Origin: an uncultured Flavihumibacter sp.
GTDB taxonomy: Bacteria; Bacteroidota; Bacteroidia; Chitinophagales; Chitinophagaceae
NCBI GenBank assembly: GCA_902168105.1
Contig: CABHOY010000020.1
Coordinates: 62,001 to 126,000, forward strand
Direction: 5' to 3'
DNA: 64,000 nt
Shown: positions 37,945-47,467 of the stretch, piece after piece
How positions within the stretch are numbered: position 1 is the first letter of the stretch
Layout of the letters: each line of letters begins with the position of its first letter
Position numbers and translations under genes: made by a program
Notes under the pieces: generated by a model
What the model was told of the DNA's origin: nothing
Seen by the model: the letters and a program-made list of their open reading frames with translations, nothing else
Databases searched by the model: none

Positions 37945-38151
37945 CCAGTCATTTATCCCGCAGGGTCAACAATGTTTCCGTTATACATGTTTTGCATAAG
38001 ACGGTCTTTAATGCTACCGGCTGAGAAATTTTCATCCCTTCAAAGATATTTTTATGCCTTCTTTGATGAGAGTTGTTGCTGTTTTCGTATTTTTTCGGTT
38101 CTGTCATGCGCATTAAGGGCGGCACGGCACAAACATTGATAAAATAACTGC

Positions 38152-40719
38152 ATGAGCCTGAACAGACTGTTTACACTCCTGGCTATCCTGTCAATTTCCA
38201 CGGCGCAGGCACAGATGCCTGCCGGCGATAGTATTACTGTATCTATTTCCCCTGCATACGATAGTGTGGGTGGCTTACACCGTATGTTGTTCGGTGAAAG
38301 CTACCGTAAGTTATGGGCGGCTCCTGTAAAGCTGAAAGTATTTTACCTGGCTAAAGAAAAGGGCGGGTTGACGATCGAACAGATGGGCGGCGGACTGCAA
38401 ACCAAGTCCCTGCGACTGAAAGATGGCAGTGGCCGGGAATGGGTGTTACGTACCATCCAGAAATATCCCGAAAGGGGGCTGCCTCCCAACTTAAGGGCTA
38501 CCATTACCAAAGATATTCTGCAGGACCAGGTGGTCACTGCACATCCTTATTCATCGGTAACAGTTCCGCCGTTGGCGGAAGCGCTGGGCATTCCACATGC
38601 CAATCCACAGATCGTATATGTACCCGATGATCCCGCACTGGGAGAATACCGGAAGGATTTCGCCAATTCAGTGTTCCTCTTCGAAGAGAGAGAACCAGTC
38701 GATGCCGATCGTACCGACAATACCGATAAGACACAACGGAAGCTCGAAGAAGATAATGACACACGGATCGATCAACAGATCGTGTTAAGGGCAAGACTGC
38801 TGGACATGTTGCTTGGCGACTGGGACCGGCATGAAGACCAGTGGCGCTGGCAAAGGGAGAAAGATCATAAGAAAGTGAACTATACCCCGGTGCCGCGCGA
38901 CAGGGACCAGGTGTATTATAATACAACGGGTGTATTCCCCTGGATCATCTCTCACCAATGGCTTAAGTCAAAGTTCCAGGGCTATCACGATCATATCAGG
39001 GATATCAAGGGTTTCAATTTCAACGCCCGCTACTTTGATCGTTATTTCCTGAATGGCCTGAGTGAAGAGGACTGGAGGAAACAGGTGCATTACATACAGG
39101 CTATCCTGACGGATAGTCTTATCCGCAGTTCAGTGATGCTGATGCCGGATACCATCTTTAAGTTATCGGGTGAAAAGATCATCAGCGCTTTTATAGCCCG
39201 CAGGAACGGCCTGGAAAAGGATGCTGTCAGCTATTATAAGTTCCTGTCTATTTATGTAGACATTCCTGCTTCTGACAAACACGAGCTGTTTGATATCCAA
39301 AGACAATCAAACGGAATGGTGGATGTGTCTATCTACAAAACGAAGAAAGAAGGCACCGTGGAAGATCTCCTGTATAAGCGTGTGTTCGATCCAGCAGTAA
39401 CTAAAGAGATAAGGCTGTACGGGCTTAGCGGGCATGACGTATTCAGGGTGAGTGGCGATGCATCTTCACCTATCCGTATCCGTATGATAGGTGGTAATGA
39501 CGCAGATAGTTTTATAGTAGCAGATAATGTACCGCGTAAAGGCCGGCTGTATGTGTACGACCGTTCCGACGAAACGAATTATATACCACCGAAGGGGAGT
39601 GCGAAGATCAGAACATCCGCAGATACAGCTGTGAACAGCTATGATAAACGCAGTTTCCTGTTTGACAGGGTCGGTCCTTTGCCTTCCGTACAATACAATC
39701 CGGACCAGGGATTTATGCTGCGCGTGAATATGATGTTTGAAAAACAGGGCTTCCGCAAGAAGCCTTATGCGCAGCAGCATCAGCTGATAGTTAGTTATGT
39801 GACCGGCAGACAGGCGTTCCTGTTACAATACCTTGCCGACTTCAAACAAGCGATCGGTAGGAATGATCTAAGAGTGAATATCCTCTCCCGTGGACCGCAT
39901 AACCTGAGTAACTTCTTTGGTCTGGGCAACGAATCTGTTTTTGTGAATGATGATGATAAGGAAATTACGTATTACCGTAACCGGTATGACCTGGTGAACG
40001 GCGATGTAAGATTATACCGTAACATCGGGAGGGGATTGACTGTGAGCGGAGGTATCGCAGGACAGTTCTATACGAGCCGGGCAGCCAATAACAGCCGTAA
40101 ATTCCTGGGGGCTTATAACGCCGCTTTCCCTGATGAACATGTGTTTGACGACCGTCTTTATGCCGGGCTGGTAACTGCTATTGAAGCAGATACCCGTAAC
40201 AATGTGATGTTACCGTCGAGGGGTCTTAACTGGCATACGGAGCTGACGGGTATGCAACAGACCAACAGGGAACATAAAAGATATGGCAAACTGACGTCCG
40301 ACTTTAGCTTTTATGTTCCGTTGATCGGCGATTCCACATTGGTGATGGCCAATCGTATTGCGGCGGGCACCACCTTCGGTGATCCAGCTTATTTCCAGAT
40401 GATGGCTATTGGTGGTACGCAGATCCTGCGCGGTTTCCATACCAACCGTTTCATCGGGAAGACCGCCGTGTACCACAACTTTGAACTACGCCTGAAGTTA
40501 TTTGATTTCACCTCATACCTGTTCCCGGGCAGCGTGGGCATGATCGGGTTTAACGATCTTGGTCGCGTATGGTTGCCGGGACAATCGTCCAGCAGATGGC
40601 ACGACGGTTATGGCGGCGGTATTTATATCATACCTGTAGAACTGTTCCTGATACAGGCAGCTGTCGGTATCTCGGAAGAGGGCGCATTGCCTTATATTAC
40701 GGCCGGTTTCAGGTTCTGA
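38152..40719 (+). CDS. Omp85/BamA-type outer-membrane barrel fused to a kinase-like N-terminal domain
   Basis: An 855-residue exported protein (signal peptide LLAILSISTAQAQ). Residues about 40-330 form a globular region with GDWDRHEDQW (222-231, D225-R226-H227) and PRDRDQ (D250, D252). This arrangement recalls the catalytic and metal-binding motifs of HipA/FAM20-type kinase folds. Residues about 480-855 look like an Omp85 surface-antigen barrel, with ILRGFHTNRFIGKTAVYHNFELR (the VRGF-type loop), MIGFNDLGRVW and a terminal Phe. Larger Bacteroidota relatives, as I recall, carry a metallophosphoesterase in front; that domain is absent here. Function is unknown: barrel and outer-membrane location are well supported, kinase activity is inference. 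Confidence 0.75.
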   Translation: MSLNRLFTLLAILSISTAQAQMPAGDSITVSISPAYDSVGGLHRMLFGESYRKLWAAPVKLKVFYLAKEKGGLTIEQMGGGLQTKSLRLKDGSGREWVLRTIQKYPERGLPPNLRATITKDILQDQVVTAHPYSSVTVPPLAEALGIPHANPQIVYVPDDPALGEYRKDFANSVFLFEEREPVDADRTDNTDKTQRKLEEDNDTRIDQQIVLRARLLDMLLGDWDRHEDQWRWQREKDHKKVNYTPVPRDRDQVYYNTTGVFPWIISHQWLKSKFQGYHDHIRDIKGFNFNARYFDRYFLNGLSEEDWRKQVHYIQAILTDSLIRSSVMLMPDTIFKLSGEKIISAFIARRNGLEKDAVSYYKFLSIYVDIPASDKHELFDIQRQSNGMVDVSIYKTKKEGTVEDLLYKRVFDPAVTKEIRLYGLSGHDVFRVSGDASSPIRIRMIGGNDADSFIVADNVPRKGRLYVYDRSDETNYIPPKGSAKIRTSADTAVNSYDKRSFLFDRVGPLPSVQYNPDQGFMLRVNMMFEKQGFRKKPYAQQHQLIVSYVTGRQAFLLQYLADFKQAIGRNDLRVNILSRGPHNLSNFFGLGNESVFVNDDDKEITYYRNRYDLVNGDVRLYRNIGRGLTVSGGIAGQFYTSRAANNSRKFLGAYNAAFPDEHVFDDRLYAGLVTAIEADTRNNVMLPSRGLNWHTELTGMQQTNREHKRYGKLTSDFSFYVPLIGDSTLVMANRIAAGTTFGDPAYFQMMAIGGTQILRGFHTNRFIGKTAVYHNFELRLKLFDFTSYLFPGSVGMIGFNDLGRVWLPGQSSSRWHDGYGGGIYIIPVELFLIQAAVGISEEGALPYITAGFRF

Positions 40720-40731
40720 TATGGTGGCTTA

Positions 40732-41526
40732 TTATCCTGCCATCAGGATCTTGCCGCTACCGGCATTTTTGACCCGCTCTATCACTCCGTCGGAGATCAG
40801 TGTACCCATTTCAATGCCGACGGACACTATCAGTGTTTCGTCCATAAGCATTTTATGGGGTATGTCCGGCTGGAGTGTAAATGTTTCTCCTTTGTAAACC
40901 TGTGCGGCTAATCTCCAGGGTGTAGTAACAGGCTGGGTGATCAGTAGTTGTTTGCGCGCATCGGCATCACGATCCATTCCATATCCATCCTCAATAATAG
41001 CGGAGGTGAATACGAGCCTGTACATGGGAGATTGCCATGGTAACGACAGGTTAATGCCCGGCACCAGGTCGGGAAATTGCACGGTGGCACTAGCCGTATT
41101 TCTGTCTATTGAACAGAATACAGGGTGCTTTACCACATTGACAAAGGGATGCCTTTTGTTGAGACTAAATCCGTCCAGCAGGTGACGGTATTTCGAGAAA
41201 TTAATCCTTCTTAATCCGAGGCGGCCGGTCTCATCCTGCTTCATAATGGTCCTGCACAGAGCATTTAGCGTAGGCGTAAAATTAAAATCGGCCAGATGCC
41301 GGATGTGAAGCATTGCCCAACGGATGTAGCAGGCTCCTTTTGCCGCATCACCAAATTCGTCATTGTTGAGACGCGTTAATTCAAACTTTGGTGATTTCAG
41401 GATCTGCTTCCTGGTTGCACCGCCCTTTGTGCGTGCAATGGTCTTATCAGAATCTTTTCGTTTGTAGAGGCTCATGTTACCGAAACTACCGGTAAGATCA
41501 AGCAACTTGTTGTTAAGAATGGCCAT
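40732..41526 (-). CDS. Uncharacterised protein
   Basis: A 264-residue soluble protein with no signal peptide or membrane span. I do not recognise a named family. The N-terminal block GSFGNMSLYKRKDSDKTIAR and ARTKGGATRKQILKSP is basic and looks conserved. The C-terminal half is beta-rich (TVQFPDLVPGINLSLPWQS, LIVSVGIEMGTLISDGVIE). The ATG at 41526 is preferred; the open frame upstream to 41643 is likely leader DNA. Its upstream region carries a large palindrome with an 11-bp repeat array, so it may be strongly controlled. It is convergent with the Omp85 gene (12 bp between stops). Confidence 0.65.
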   Translation of the reverse strand: MAILNNKLLDLTGSFGNMSLYKRKDSDKTIARTKGGATRKQILKSPKFELTRLNNDEFGDAAKGACYIRWAMLHIRHLADFNFTPTLNALCRTIMKQDETGRLGLRRINFSKYRHLLDGFSLNKRHPFVNVVKHPVFCSIDRNTASATVQFPDLVPGINLSLPWQSPMYRLVFTSAIIEDGYGMDRDADARKQLLITQPVTTPWRLAAQVYKGETFTLQPDIPHKMLMDETLIVSVGIEMGTLISDGVIERVKNAGSGKILMAG

Positions 41527-41658
41527 AATAAGGGAATTAACATTTATTAAGGTTAAAAAAGGATATGGATTCGATCTTAAGCCGGTGCTTAAAGGCTTAA
41601 AACGTACTACTAATTTAAGTAAATAAATGCGATAACTCATCAATAAACTTTATATAAA

Positions 41659-41752
41659 CCATATATAACCCGTATATAATCCATATCTCTTAAATATGGG
41701 TTATATACGGGTTATATATGGGTCATATATGGGTTATATATGGGTTATCTCT
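41659..41752. repeat. Large palindrome plus 11-bp tandem repeat array
   Basis: Arms 41659-41686 and 41694-41721 are 28 bp long with one mismatch and a 7-bp spacer (CTCTTAA). The right arm continues into about five head-to-tail copies of an 11-bp unit, GGGTTATATAT or close variants, starting at 41698, 41709, 41720, 41731 and 41742. The left arm carries the same unit in inverse orientation. The period is close to one helical turn. It lies 133 bp upstream of the start of the unknown gene on the minus strand. Confidence 0.9.
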
Positions 41753-41872
41753 GTCAGAGCGCTATAGTAGCACCTTTACAGAGACAGTATAAATACGGTG
41801 TTATGTAAATGATTAGGTATAGGGATATAATACATTGTGCTTTATGTCTATGCTTCTCATGAAGGTAAAAAG

Positions 41873-41909
41873 AAATCCCGTAAACCAGGTTGACTGGTTT
41901 ACGGGATTT
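41873..41909. terminator. Terminator downstream of the GNAT gene
   Basis: Perfect 16-bp stem (AAATCCCGTAAACCAG and its complement) with a 5-base loop, T-rich at the outer end (GGGATTTT on +, GGGATTTCTTTTT on -). It follows the GNAT stop at 41932 on the minus strand by 22 bp. Confidence 0.88.
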
Positions 41910-41931
41910 TAAACGTTTAGAGAGTTATCTT

Positions 41932-42504
41932 TTAAGCCTCACCATCTGAACGCAGTAGTGAGAACATCAGCATATCGTAGTGTTTGTCATTCCAGTACAT
42001 CCAATGCCGCAGAACGCCTTCCTGTTTGAACCCCATATTGTGCATTACCTGTATGGAGTTTTCATTGCCTTCCATTATTTCGGCTTCTATACGGTTGATG
42101 TCCAGCGCATGAAAACCGAAGCTGATAACAGCATAAAGGGCTTCCGTAATAACCGCCTGGTTCCAGCAGTTATTTTGAAGGTCATAACCGATGTTGGCGC
42201 GGTGTTTTTTAGTGAAGTTGTTAAATCCTACCGTACCGATGATCTCATTGTTGTCGTTCAGCCGGATGCCCCACCTGATAGCGGCTTTCGATTCGAAGCG
42301 GCTACGGAAGTGGCTGACAATACGCTGGCAGTCATCCTCATCTTCGGGTGGCAGCAGGTTGTAATATTCACTCATGTGTTTATCACCGAAGATCTTCAGC
42401 AGATCGTTGGCATGTTGCTCGGTGATCTGGACAAGTTCCAGGTGCGGAGTGCGTATTGCGGGGAACTTATCAAATACAGATCTATGGTCAGTAAGCGTGG
42501 ACAT
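41932..42504 (-). CDS. GNAT N-acetyltransferase (RimJ/RimL-like)
   Basis: A 190-residue soluble enzyme transferring acetyl from acetyl-CoA to an amine, possibly a protein N-terminus. It matches the acetyltransf_3 layout: RTPHLELVQITEQHANDLLKIF at the start, then IRWGIRLNDNNEIIGTVGFNNF. The CoA-binding region is RANIGYDLQNNCWNQAVITEAL, followed by DINRIEAEIMEGNENSIQVMHNMGFKQEGVLR. The acceptor cannot be predicted. It is followed by a strong terminator and is divergent from a small lipoprotein gene. Confidence 0.9.
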   Translation of the reverse strand: MSTLTDHRSVFDKFPAIRTPHLELVQITEQHANDLLKIFGDKHMSEYYNLLPPEDEDDCQRIVSHFRSRFESKAAIRWGIRLNDNNEIIGTVGFNNFTKKHRANIGYDLQNNCWNQAVITEALYAVISFGFHALDINRIEAEIMEGNENSIQVMHNMGFKQEGVLRHWMYWNDKHYDMLMFSLLRSDGEA

Positions 42505-42588
42505 GATAATGGCTGTTTGGTGTAATGATGTATGCTCATAATGAATTTAACGAAAAAAAAGGATAAATTGAAGATAGATCCCTGGCTT

Positions 42589-42909
42589 ATGAAAGCAATA
42601 TTTTTATCCCTCTTATTATGTTCGTTATTCATGGCATCCTGTGCCGTTTTTAGAGCACAGACGTCTTATCCGCCCTTTACTGCCAGAGGCTGTCACCTGG
42701 ATTCTATCAGGGTTCAGAGTGCAGGAATTTTTAATGAGATGATCCGGAAGAGCCGCGATCCGAGAGTTTTCATTACATCGGTTTATGAAAGAGATTCAGT
42801 GATAAGGGTAGAATGGATCCCTGAAAATGATACCAGGGCCGGAGGGGCTATAATCGTCAATATTTCCAAAAAGAACTGTAACGTGATGGATATGGTTGTT
42901 TTTCAATAA
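42589..42909 (+). CDS. Small lipoprotein of unknown function
   Basis: A 106-residue exported protein. The chosen ATG (42589) gives a classic lipoprotein signal (LLLCSLFMASCAVF). Two in-frame ATGs upstream at 42532 and 42541 would place 16-19 polar residues before the signal. The mature part (about 88 residues) contains only a few Cys and a beta-rich tail (VIRVEWIPENDTRAGGAIIVNI). I do not recognise a family. Its 3' end overlaps the convergent DUF92 gene by seven bases. Confidence 0.7.
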   Translation: MKAIFLSLLLCSLFMASCAVFRAQTSYPPFTARGCHLDSIRVQSAGIFNEMIRKSRDPRVFITSVYERDSVIRVEWIPENDTRAGGAIIVNISKKNCNVMDMVVFQ

Positions 42910-43643
42910 GCAATAGTTGATGCCTGTACAATGGCATAACCTATCCCCGCGAAAATAGCGCCGCTCAATGTATTGAGGAAGTTCACCGTGTCATTCCCGA
43001 TCTGCTGATCGCGTTCCAATGTTGCACCGAGAATGGAGTCAACAAGATTACCCAGTACACCCGCACATAAAACGGCAACAGCCATTTTACTAAAACCAGC
43101 AGATAATAGTGCCACCAGTCCTGCGCCGGCAGCGCCTATTAGCGTGCCTTGCAGGCTCACCACACCATCCAGGCCCTTCGCATCTTTCCTGAAGGTCCTA
43201 ACGTTGTAGAAACTGCGGCCATATACCATACCCAGTTCCGAGGAGAGTGTATCTGCAAGAGCGGATGCCAGACTGCCGGCTACCATCAGTACGTACAGGT
43301 CTTCATGTATACGGTCAAAAAATGCGATGAATGATATGATACCTGCTACCCCGCCATTCGCAAAGACCTGGCCGGCCTTTCTTCTTTCGGGATGTACACC
43401 CTCAGGTGTTATTTTAGCTTTCAGATCTTTCCGGTGAGAGGTGGCCCATACGCCGAGCGCAAAAAAGAGAATGAGGGAAAAGAGGCCGATATAGCCAGAT
43501 CCCATTGCTACGATAAAACCGATCATGCCTGCCAATAGCGCTGCGGGAACGGTCAATTTTTTGGTCCTGACACAGATGTACATAATAATGCCGAGTATCA
43601 GCAGGATAAGTAACTGGAAGCCGCCTGTAGGGAGTTTTACCAT
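42903..43643 (-). CDS. DUF92 family membrane protein
   Basis: A 246-residue inner-membrane protein with about six helices. DUF92 hallmarks are GSLASALADTLSSELG, GLDGVVSLQGTLIGAAGA and GNLVDSILGATLE; plant relatives include phytyl-phosphate kinase VTE6, and TMEM19 belongs to the family. Related bacterial members may act on polyprenyl phosphates, but this is not established. Its 3' end overlaps the small lipoprotein gene by seven bases. Confidence 0.88.
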   Translation of the reverse strand: MVKLPTGGFQLLILLILGIIMYICVRTKKLTVPAALLAGMIGFIVAMGSGYIGLFSLILFFALGVWATSHRKDLKAKITPEGVHPERRKAGQVFANGGVAGIISFIAFFDRIHEDLYVLMVAGSLASALADTLSSELGMVYGRSFYNVRTFRKDAKGLDGVVSLQGTLIGAAGAGLVALLSAGFSKMAVAVLCAGVLGNLVDSILGATLERDQQIGNDTVNFLNTLSGAIFAGIGYAIVQASTIAY

Positions 43644-44005
43644 AGGGATGTAAAACTAATTAAATATTTGAGTAAATATATGCTGTAAGGCAGGCCGTAA
43701 CGTTTATATAATTTTTTATCTCTCCTGTTTTTTCGTGAACTTTGTCAGTGTATTTAACTAGCTGGTTTGGAATCGATTACATGGTGCTCATTACAGCATG
43801 ACAACCAATTTTAGCTATTCTGACTTATTGTAGTATCATCAGGATCTCCCCCAAAACTCACTCCAATGGAATACTCAGCACTTTGAGTAAGCACCTCATG
43901 CAGGTGGAAAGCCACACTGGAAATATGAATAATAGTTCCCGCCAGGGGAATACAAATGCATTTCTATAGCCTGGATTGTCTCACGTATGCTTAAAGAACA
44001 AAACA
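43644..44005. other. 362-bp divergent intergenic region
   Basis: It separates the DUF92 gene from the large T9SS protein gene. No gene, strong hairpin or clear promoter was identified. In-frame TTG at 43976 is an unlikely start for the downstream gene. Confidence 0.5.
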
Positions 44006-47000
44006 ATGAGACCAAATCTAAACGGGCAGTACTTATCTCCAGGTAATCCCATCTATACAGATAAAGCACAACCCAATCATTTCTCTGATCTTCTGATTAA
44101 AAGCATCTGGATCATACTTTTTCTGATGTTATTACTGATACCGGTAAGAGTACTGGCTCAAACCACTAAAACTTTTACGGTCAATATGACCGGCGATGAA
44201 AGTGATCCTAATGCAGCCGAGTTGGGCGATGACGGAAGGTGTGACGTAGATCCTAATACTCCCGGCGATCAATGTACATTCCGGGCAGCTGTACAGAACC
44301 AGAACGGGAATCGTCACCTGGGACAGAACAGGATCACATTTGACATACCGAACGCGCCCGGCACAGGTAGTATCGTCATTAAAATCGGAAGTACCGGATT
44401 AGGGCCTTTACCGCCTGTTTTAGGCGCTGTATTCATCACTGCTGTAAATAGTGACAGCCGCCGTATTGAACTGGACGGAAGCATGGCCGGAGGCGGCGCT
44501 ATGGGCCTTCGGTTACTTGGTGGCAATTGTGATATCTCCTTTTTTGTGATCAATAGTTTTTCTTCTCACGGTATTTTCATTTCAGGTACGCCACCTCCGG
44601 GGGAAGGAGGTCATCGTATAACGAACAATTATATCGGCACAGATCATACGGGTACTACTGCCAAAGGTAATGGCGGAGACGGGATCTTTATTGATAATAC
44701 GCCTGGCTGTGTTATAGGAGGGACGGGAGTATTAAGAAATATCATCTCAGGAAATGAAGGCAGAGGTATCAATATCCAGGGACTTGATCCCTCTCAGTTT
44801 GGGACCAATGGTGCGGTGAATAACCTGGCAACAGGAAATCTCATAGGGTTGGATATATCGGGCGAAAATGCATTGCCGAATAAACTGGATGCTGTTGTAT
44901 TGAATAATGCGCCCAATAATATCATCGGGGGTACGAATCCTGATCAGGGGAATAAAATGGCAGGTAATACTTCCAGTAATGGTATAACCGTTACCGGTAG
45001 TTTGACGGAAGGGATTAAAATATTAGGCAATACTATCGGTGAAAATAAGACCGGAGCCAAATTCGCTATTGGTATTGCCGCCAGTGCGAAGCCTATCACT
45101 ATTGAAGGGAATTATATTACAGAGATTGTTGGCGTGGGCATAGACCTGTTTGTAAATGCAGATGGTAGCTATAACATCCGTAAGAACAGTTTTCAGGGTA
45201 ATATGAAGATTGGTAGTAAACTGCGGTTTGCAGAAGGGAAGAACATCCAGATGATGTATGAAAATAATTTTCACACAGGTAATGATATGTCGCTGGATGT
45301 TGTGGAATCTTTCAGTGGAAAGATTGACTGGATCTTTGCCGGAGATACGATGAAGCTGGGACAGGTAGGCGCCAACTTTGTATTTCATGCCACGGGTAAC
45401 AAAGACTTTACGAATGGGATATATGAAGGCCATGCTGATGTAGGATTCAATTACGTAGCTGATCTTAGCAGTGCTTTGCAGATGGCGCTTCGGGTACGTG
45501 GCGATGTTTATACAGATAACAAAGGCGGTGGAAGGAACGGGAGAGTAGTGCTCAAAGCCGGAACAGAGTTCAGTTACGCTATTATCAGTTCTTCAGGTAT
45601 CAATAATGGGAAGGACGGCGACAGGCTTGATGTATTCGCGGATGCGAATGCCGTCGCTACGTTCACTGCTACGGAAAACAGGTTTGCGCTGAATGGCGGT
45701 GCTGGTTTGCGGTGGATCAATGATGGCAGAAACCTTGTTACTGTCCGCGCTTTCATTGAAAAAGATATTTTCGATGATAATGTGCTGGGCGGACTTGAAG
45801 TGACCAGCTTTCTGACGGATAAAAGCATTCTCGGTAATACAGTCACCAATAATGGAGGTCCGGGCATCTTAATAAACGGTACTACGATCGCTAATATTGA
45901 GGGCAATACTATTTCAGGTAATGGTACCGGTATACAGGTAAACGACGCTGCAAAAGCCAGTATTATCAACAATATTATTAATGATAATGGAAAGGGCGTC
46001 GCCTTTGGTGGAACAGGTACCGGTAGTCCGCTTGTAGCGAATGCGATCTTCAATAATGATGGTCCGGGACTAGACCTCGGTAATGATGGTATTACGCCAA
46101 ACGATGTAGGTGATGGAGATACCGGCCCTAATAATTTACAGAACTTCCCTGTGCTGACTGGAGTCAGCAGTACAAATGGGAATCTTAATATACAAGGTAC
46201 TTTGAACAGTACGCCCAATACAACGTTCAGACTGGATTTCTTTTCGAATGATGCATGTAATTTGTCAGGACATGGCGAAGGGCAAACATTCCTCGATTCC
46301 TTTAAAGTTACGACAGATGCAGGTGGTAACGCTGCATTCAATGCGCTATTATCAGGTATAACCCTACCTGCGGGTGCAGTTATCACAAGTACGGCAACTG
46401 ATCCCAGTAATAATACCAGTGAGTTCAGTGCATGTTTGTTGACCGGAAACGTTGTAAGCGCTGATCTCGAATTGACAAAGAAGGCTGATAAAACGCAGTA
46501 TGTTGTTGGCGATGAGATTGTGTACACAATTCAATTAACTAATAAAGGGCCTGATAACGCTACAGGTATTACTGTCACTGACATGCTGCCTGCAGGGATC
46601 ACTTTCATACAGGCCACAGCAACGACAGGTACTTATAGCAATGCTGCAGGTAAATGGATGGTCGCAGTATTGAATAGCGGCCAACAGGCTACGCTGACTA
46701 TCACAGGTACAGTTGCTGCAGCCGGTGCTATTACTAATACTGCTGAAGTTACGTTGGTGAATGAGGCTGATCCGGATTCATCTCCGGGTAACGGTGTTGT
46801 TACGGAAGATGACCAGAGTAGTATAACCGTACAGGTTAGTCAGCAGACAGATGTAGCGCAGCAATACAGATTGCTCATGCAGCAAATTACAGCGTTGGTG
46901 AATAATGGAAGACTGACTGTCAGGGAAGGAAGGATACTGAATGGTGTGATAGAAATATCCAGGAGATTGGAGGTGAGAGGGCAAATACGGCCAGCCATCG

Positions 47001-47467
47001 CGGTGCTTCGGGTATTCAATATATTGGTAAGAAGTGCGACGCAGCGAACCAAACTCACAGATGCTGACAGACATGCGTTGATACTTTCTGCACAGAAGAT
47101 CATTGACCAGTTGAGGGCGATGCCGGCCCGTCAATCATCCGCAGCACCGGAAATGGACGATAGACAACTGGACAGTATAGAAAATAATGCCCGCAGAGAA
47201 CTAATGGGATTAGGATCTGTTAGAACTTATCCGAACCCGTTCAGTGATTATGCAATCATCTCATTTGATGTGACGGAAGAAAGCAGGGTACAGTTGAGCA
47301 TATATGAGGCAAATGGCCGTATGGTGGTATGTTTGTTCGATAAAGTAACGCAGCCTGGTTTGCAGACTATTATATGGCAGGCATCCCACATGCCGGCAGG
47401 TGTATATGTATTGCAATTGAGAGTAAAGGACCAGATAATGACATATAAACTGGTCCATGTGAAATAG
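44006..47467 (+). CDS. Large surface protein: CSLREA-like start, beta-helix, DUF11, FIMAH-like helical domain, T9SS tail
   Basis: A roughly 1153-residue exported protein. After an internal signal segment (IIFLMLLLIPVRVLAQ; the code reads SIWIILFLMLLLIPVRVLAQ) comes a CSLREA-like block (TFTVNMTGDESDPN, CTFRAAVQNQNG). A long right-handed parallel beta-helix follows (about 130-700; repeated GNTI, NNGG and NTISGNG rungs). Next are a DUF11 domain (about 830-950, DLELTKKADKTQYVVGDEIVYTI), a helical region resembling FIMAH domains (about nt 46876-47110, LMQQITALVNNGRLTVREG), and a T9SS type A tail (YPNPFSDYAIISFDV, GVYVLQLRV). It is probably a secreted adhesin- or polysaccharide-interacting protein. 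Start ATG 44006 is preferred over TTG 43976. Confidence 0.85.
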   Translation: MRPNLNGQYLSPGNPIYTDKAQPNHFSDLLIKSIWIILFLMLLLIPVRVLAQTTKTFTVNMTGDESDPNAAELGDDGRCDVDPNTPGDQCTFRAAVQNQNGNRHLGQNRITFDIPNAPGTGSIVIKIGSTGLGPLPPVLGAVFITAVNSDSRRIELDGSMAGGGAMGLRLLGGNCDISFFVINSFSSHGIFISGTPPPGEGGHRITNNYIGTDHTGTTAKGNGGDGIFIDNTPGCVIGGTGVLRNIISGNEGRGINIQGLDPSQFGTNGAVNNLATGNLIGLDISGENALPNKLDAVVLNNAPNNIIGGTNPDQGNKMAGNTSSNGITVTGSLTEGIKILGNTIGENKTGAKFAIGIAASAKPITIEGNYITEIVGVGIDLFVNADGSYNIRKNSFQGNMKIGSKLRFAEGKNIQMMYENNFHTGNDMSLDVVESFSGKIDWIFAGDTMKLGQVGANFVFHATGNKDFTNGIYEGHADVGFNYVADLSSALQMALRVRGDVYTDNKGGGRNGRVVLKAGTEFSYAIISSSGINNGKDGDRLDVFADANAVATFTATENRFALNGGAGLRWINDGRNLVTVRAFIEKDIFDDNVLGGLEVTSFLTDKSILGNTVTNNGGPGILINGTTIANIEGNTISGNGTGIQVNDAAKASIINNIINDNGKGVAFGGTGTGSPLVANAIFNNDGPGLDLGNDGITPNDVGDGDTGPNNLQNFPVLTGVSSTNGNLNIQGTLNSTPNTTFRLDFFSNDACNLSGHGEGQTFLDSFKVTTDAGGNAAFNALLSGITLPAGAVITSTATDPSNNTSEFSACLLTGNVVSADLELTKKADKTQYVVGDEIVYTIQLTNKGPDNATGITVTDMLPAGITFIQATATTGTYSNAAGKWMVAVLNSGQQATLTITGTVAAAGAITNTAEVTLVNEADPDSSPGNGVVTEDDQSSITVQVSQQTDVAQQYRLLMQQITALVNNGRLTVREGRILNGVIEISRRLEVRGQIRPAIAVLRVFNILVRSATQRTKLTDADRHALILSAQKIIDQLRAMPARQSSAAPEMDDRQLDSIENNARRELMGLGSVRTYPNPFSDYAIISFDVTEESRVQLSIYEANGRMVVCLFDKVTQPGLQTIIWQASHMPAGVYVLQLRVKDQIMTYKLVHVK

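Noticed and set aside
41527..41643. N-terminal extension of the unknown gene at 40732
   Set aside because: The sequence upstream of 41526 is leader-like and extends toward the repeat array; the basic conserved-looking part begins soon after ATG 41526.
45574..46527. 317-codon open frame opposite the beta-helix protein gene
   Set aside because: Low-complexity Ser/Pro/Leu composition typical of the reverse of repeats; the plus-strand protein is well supported.
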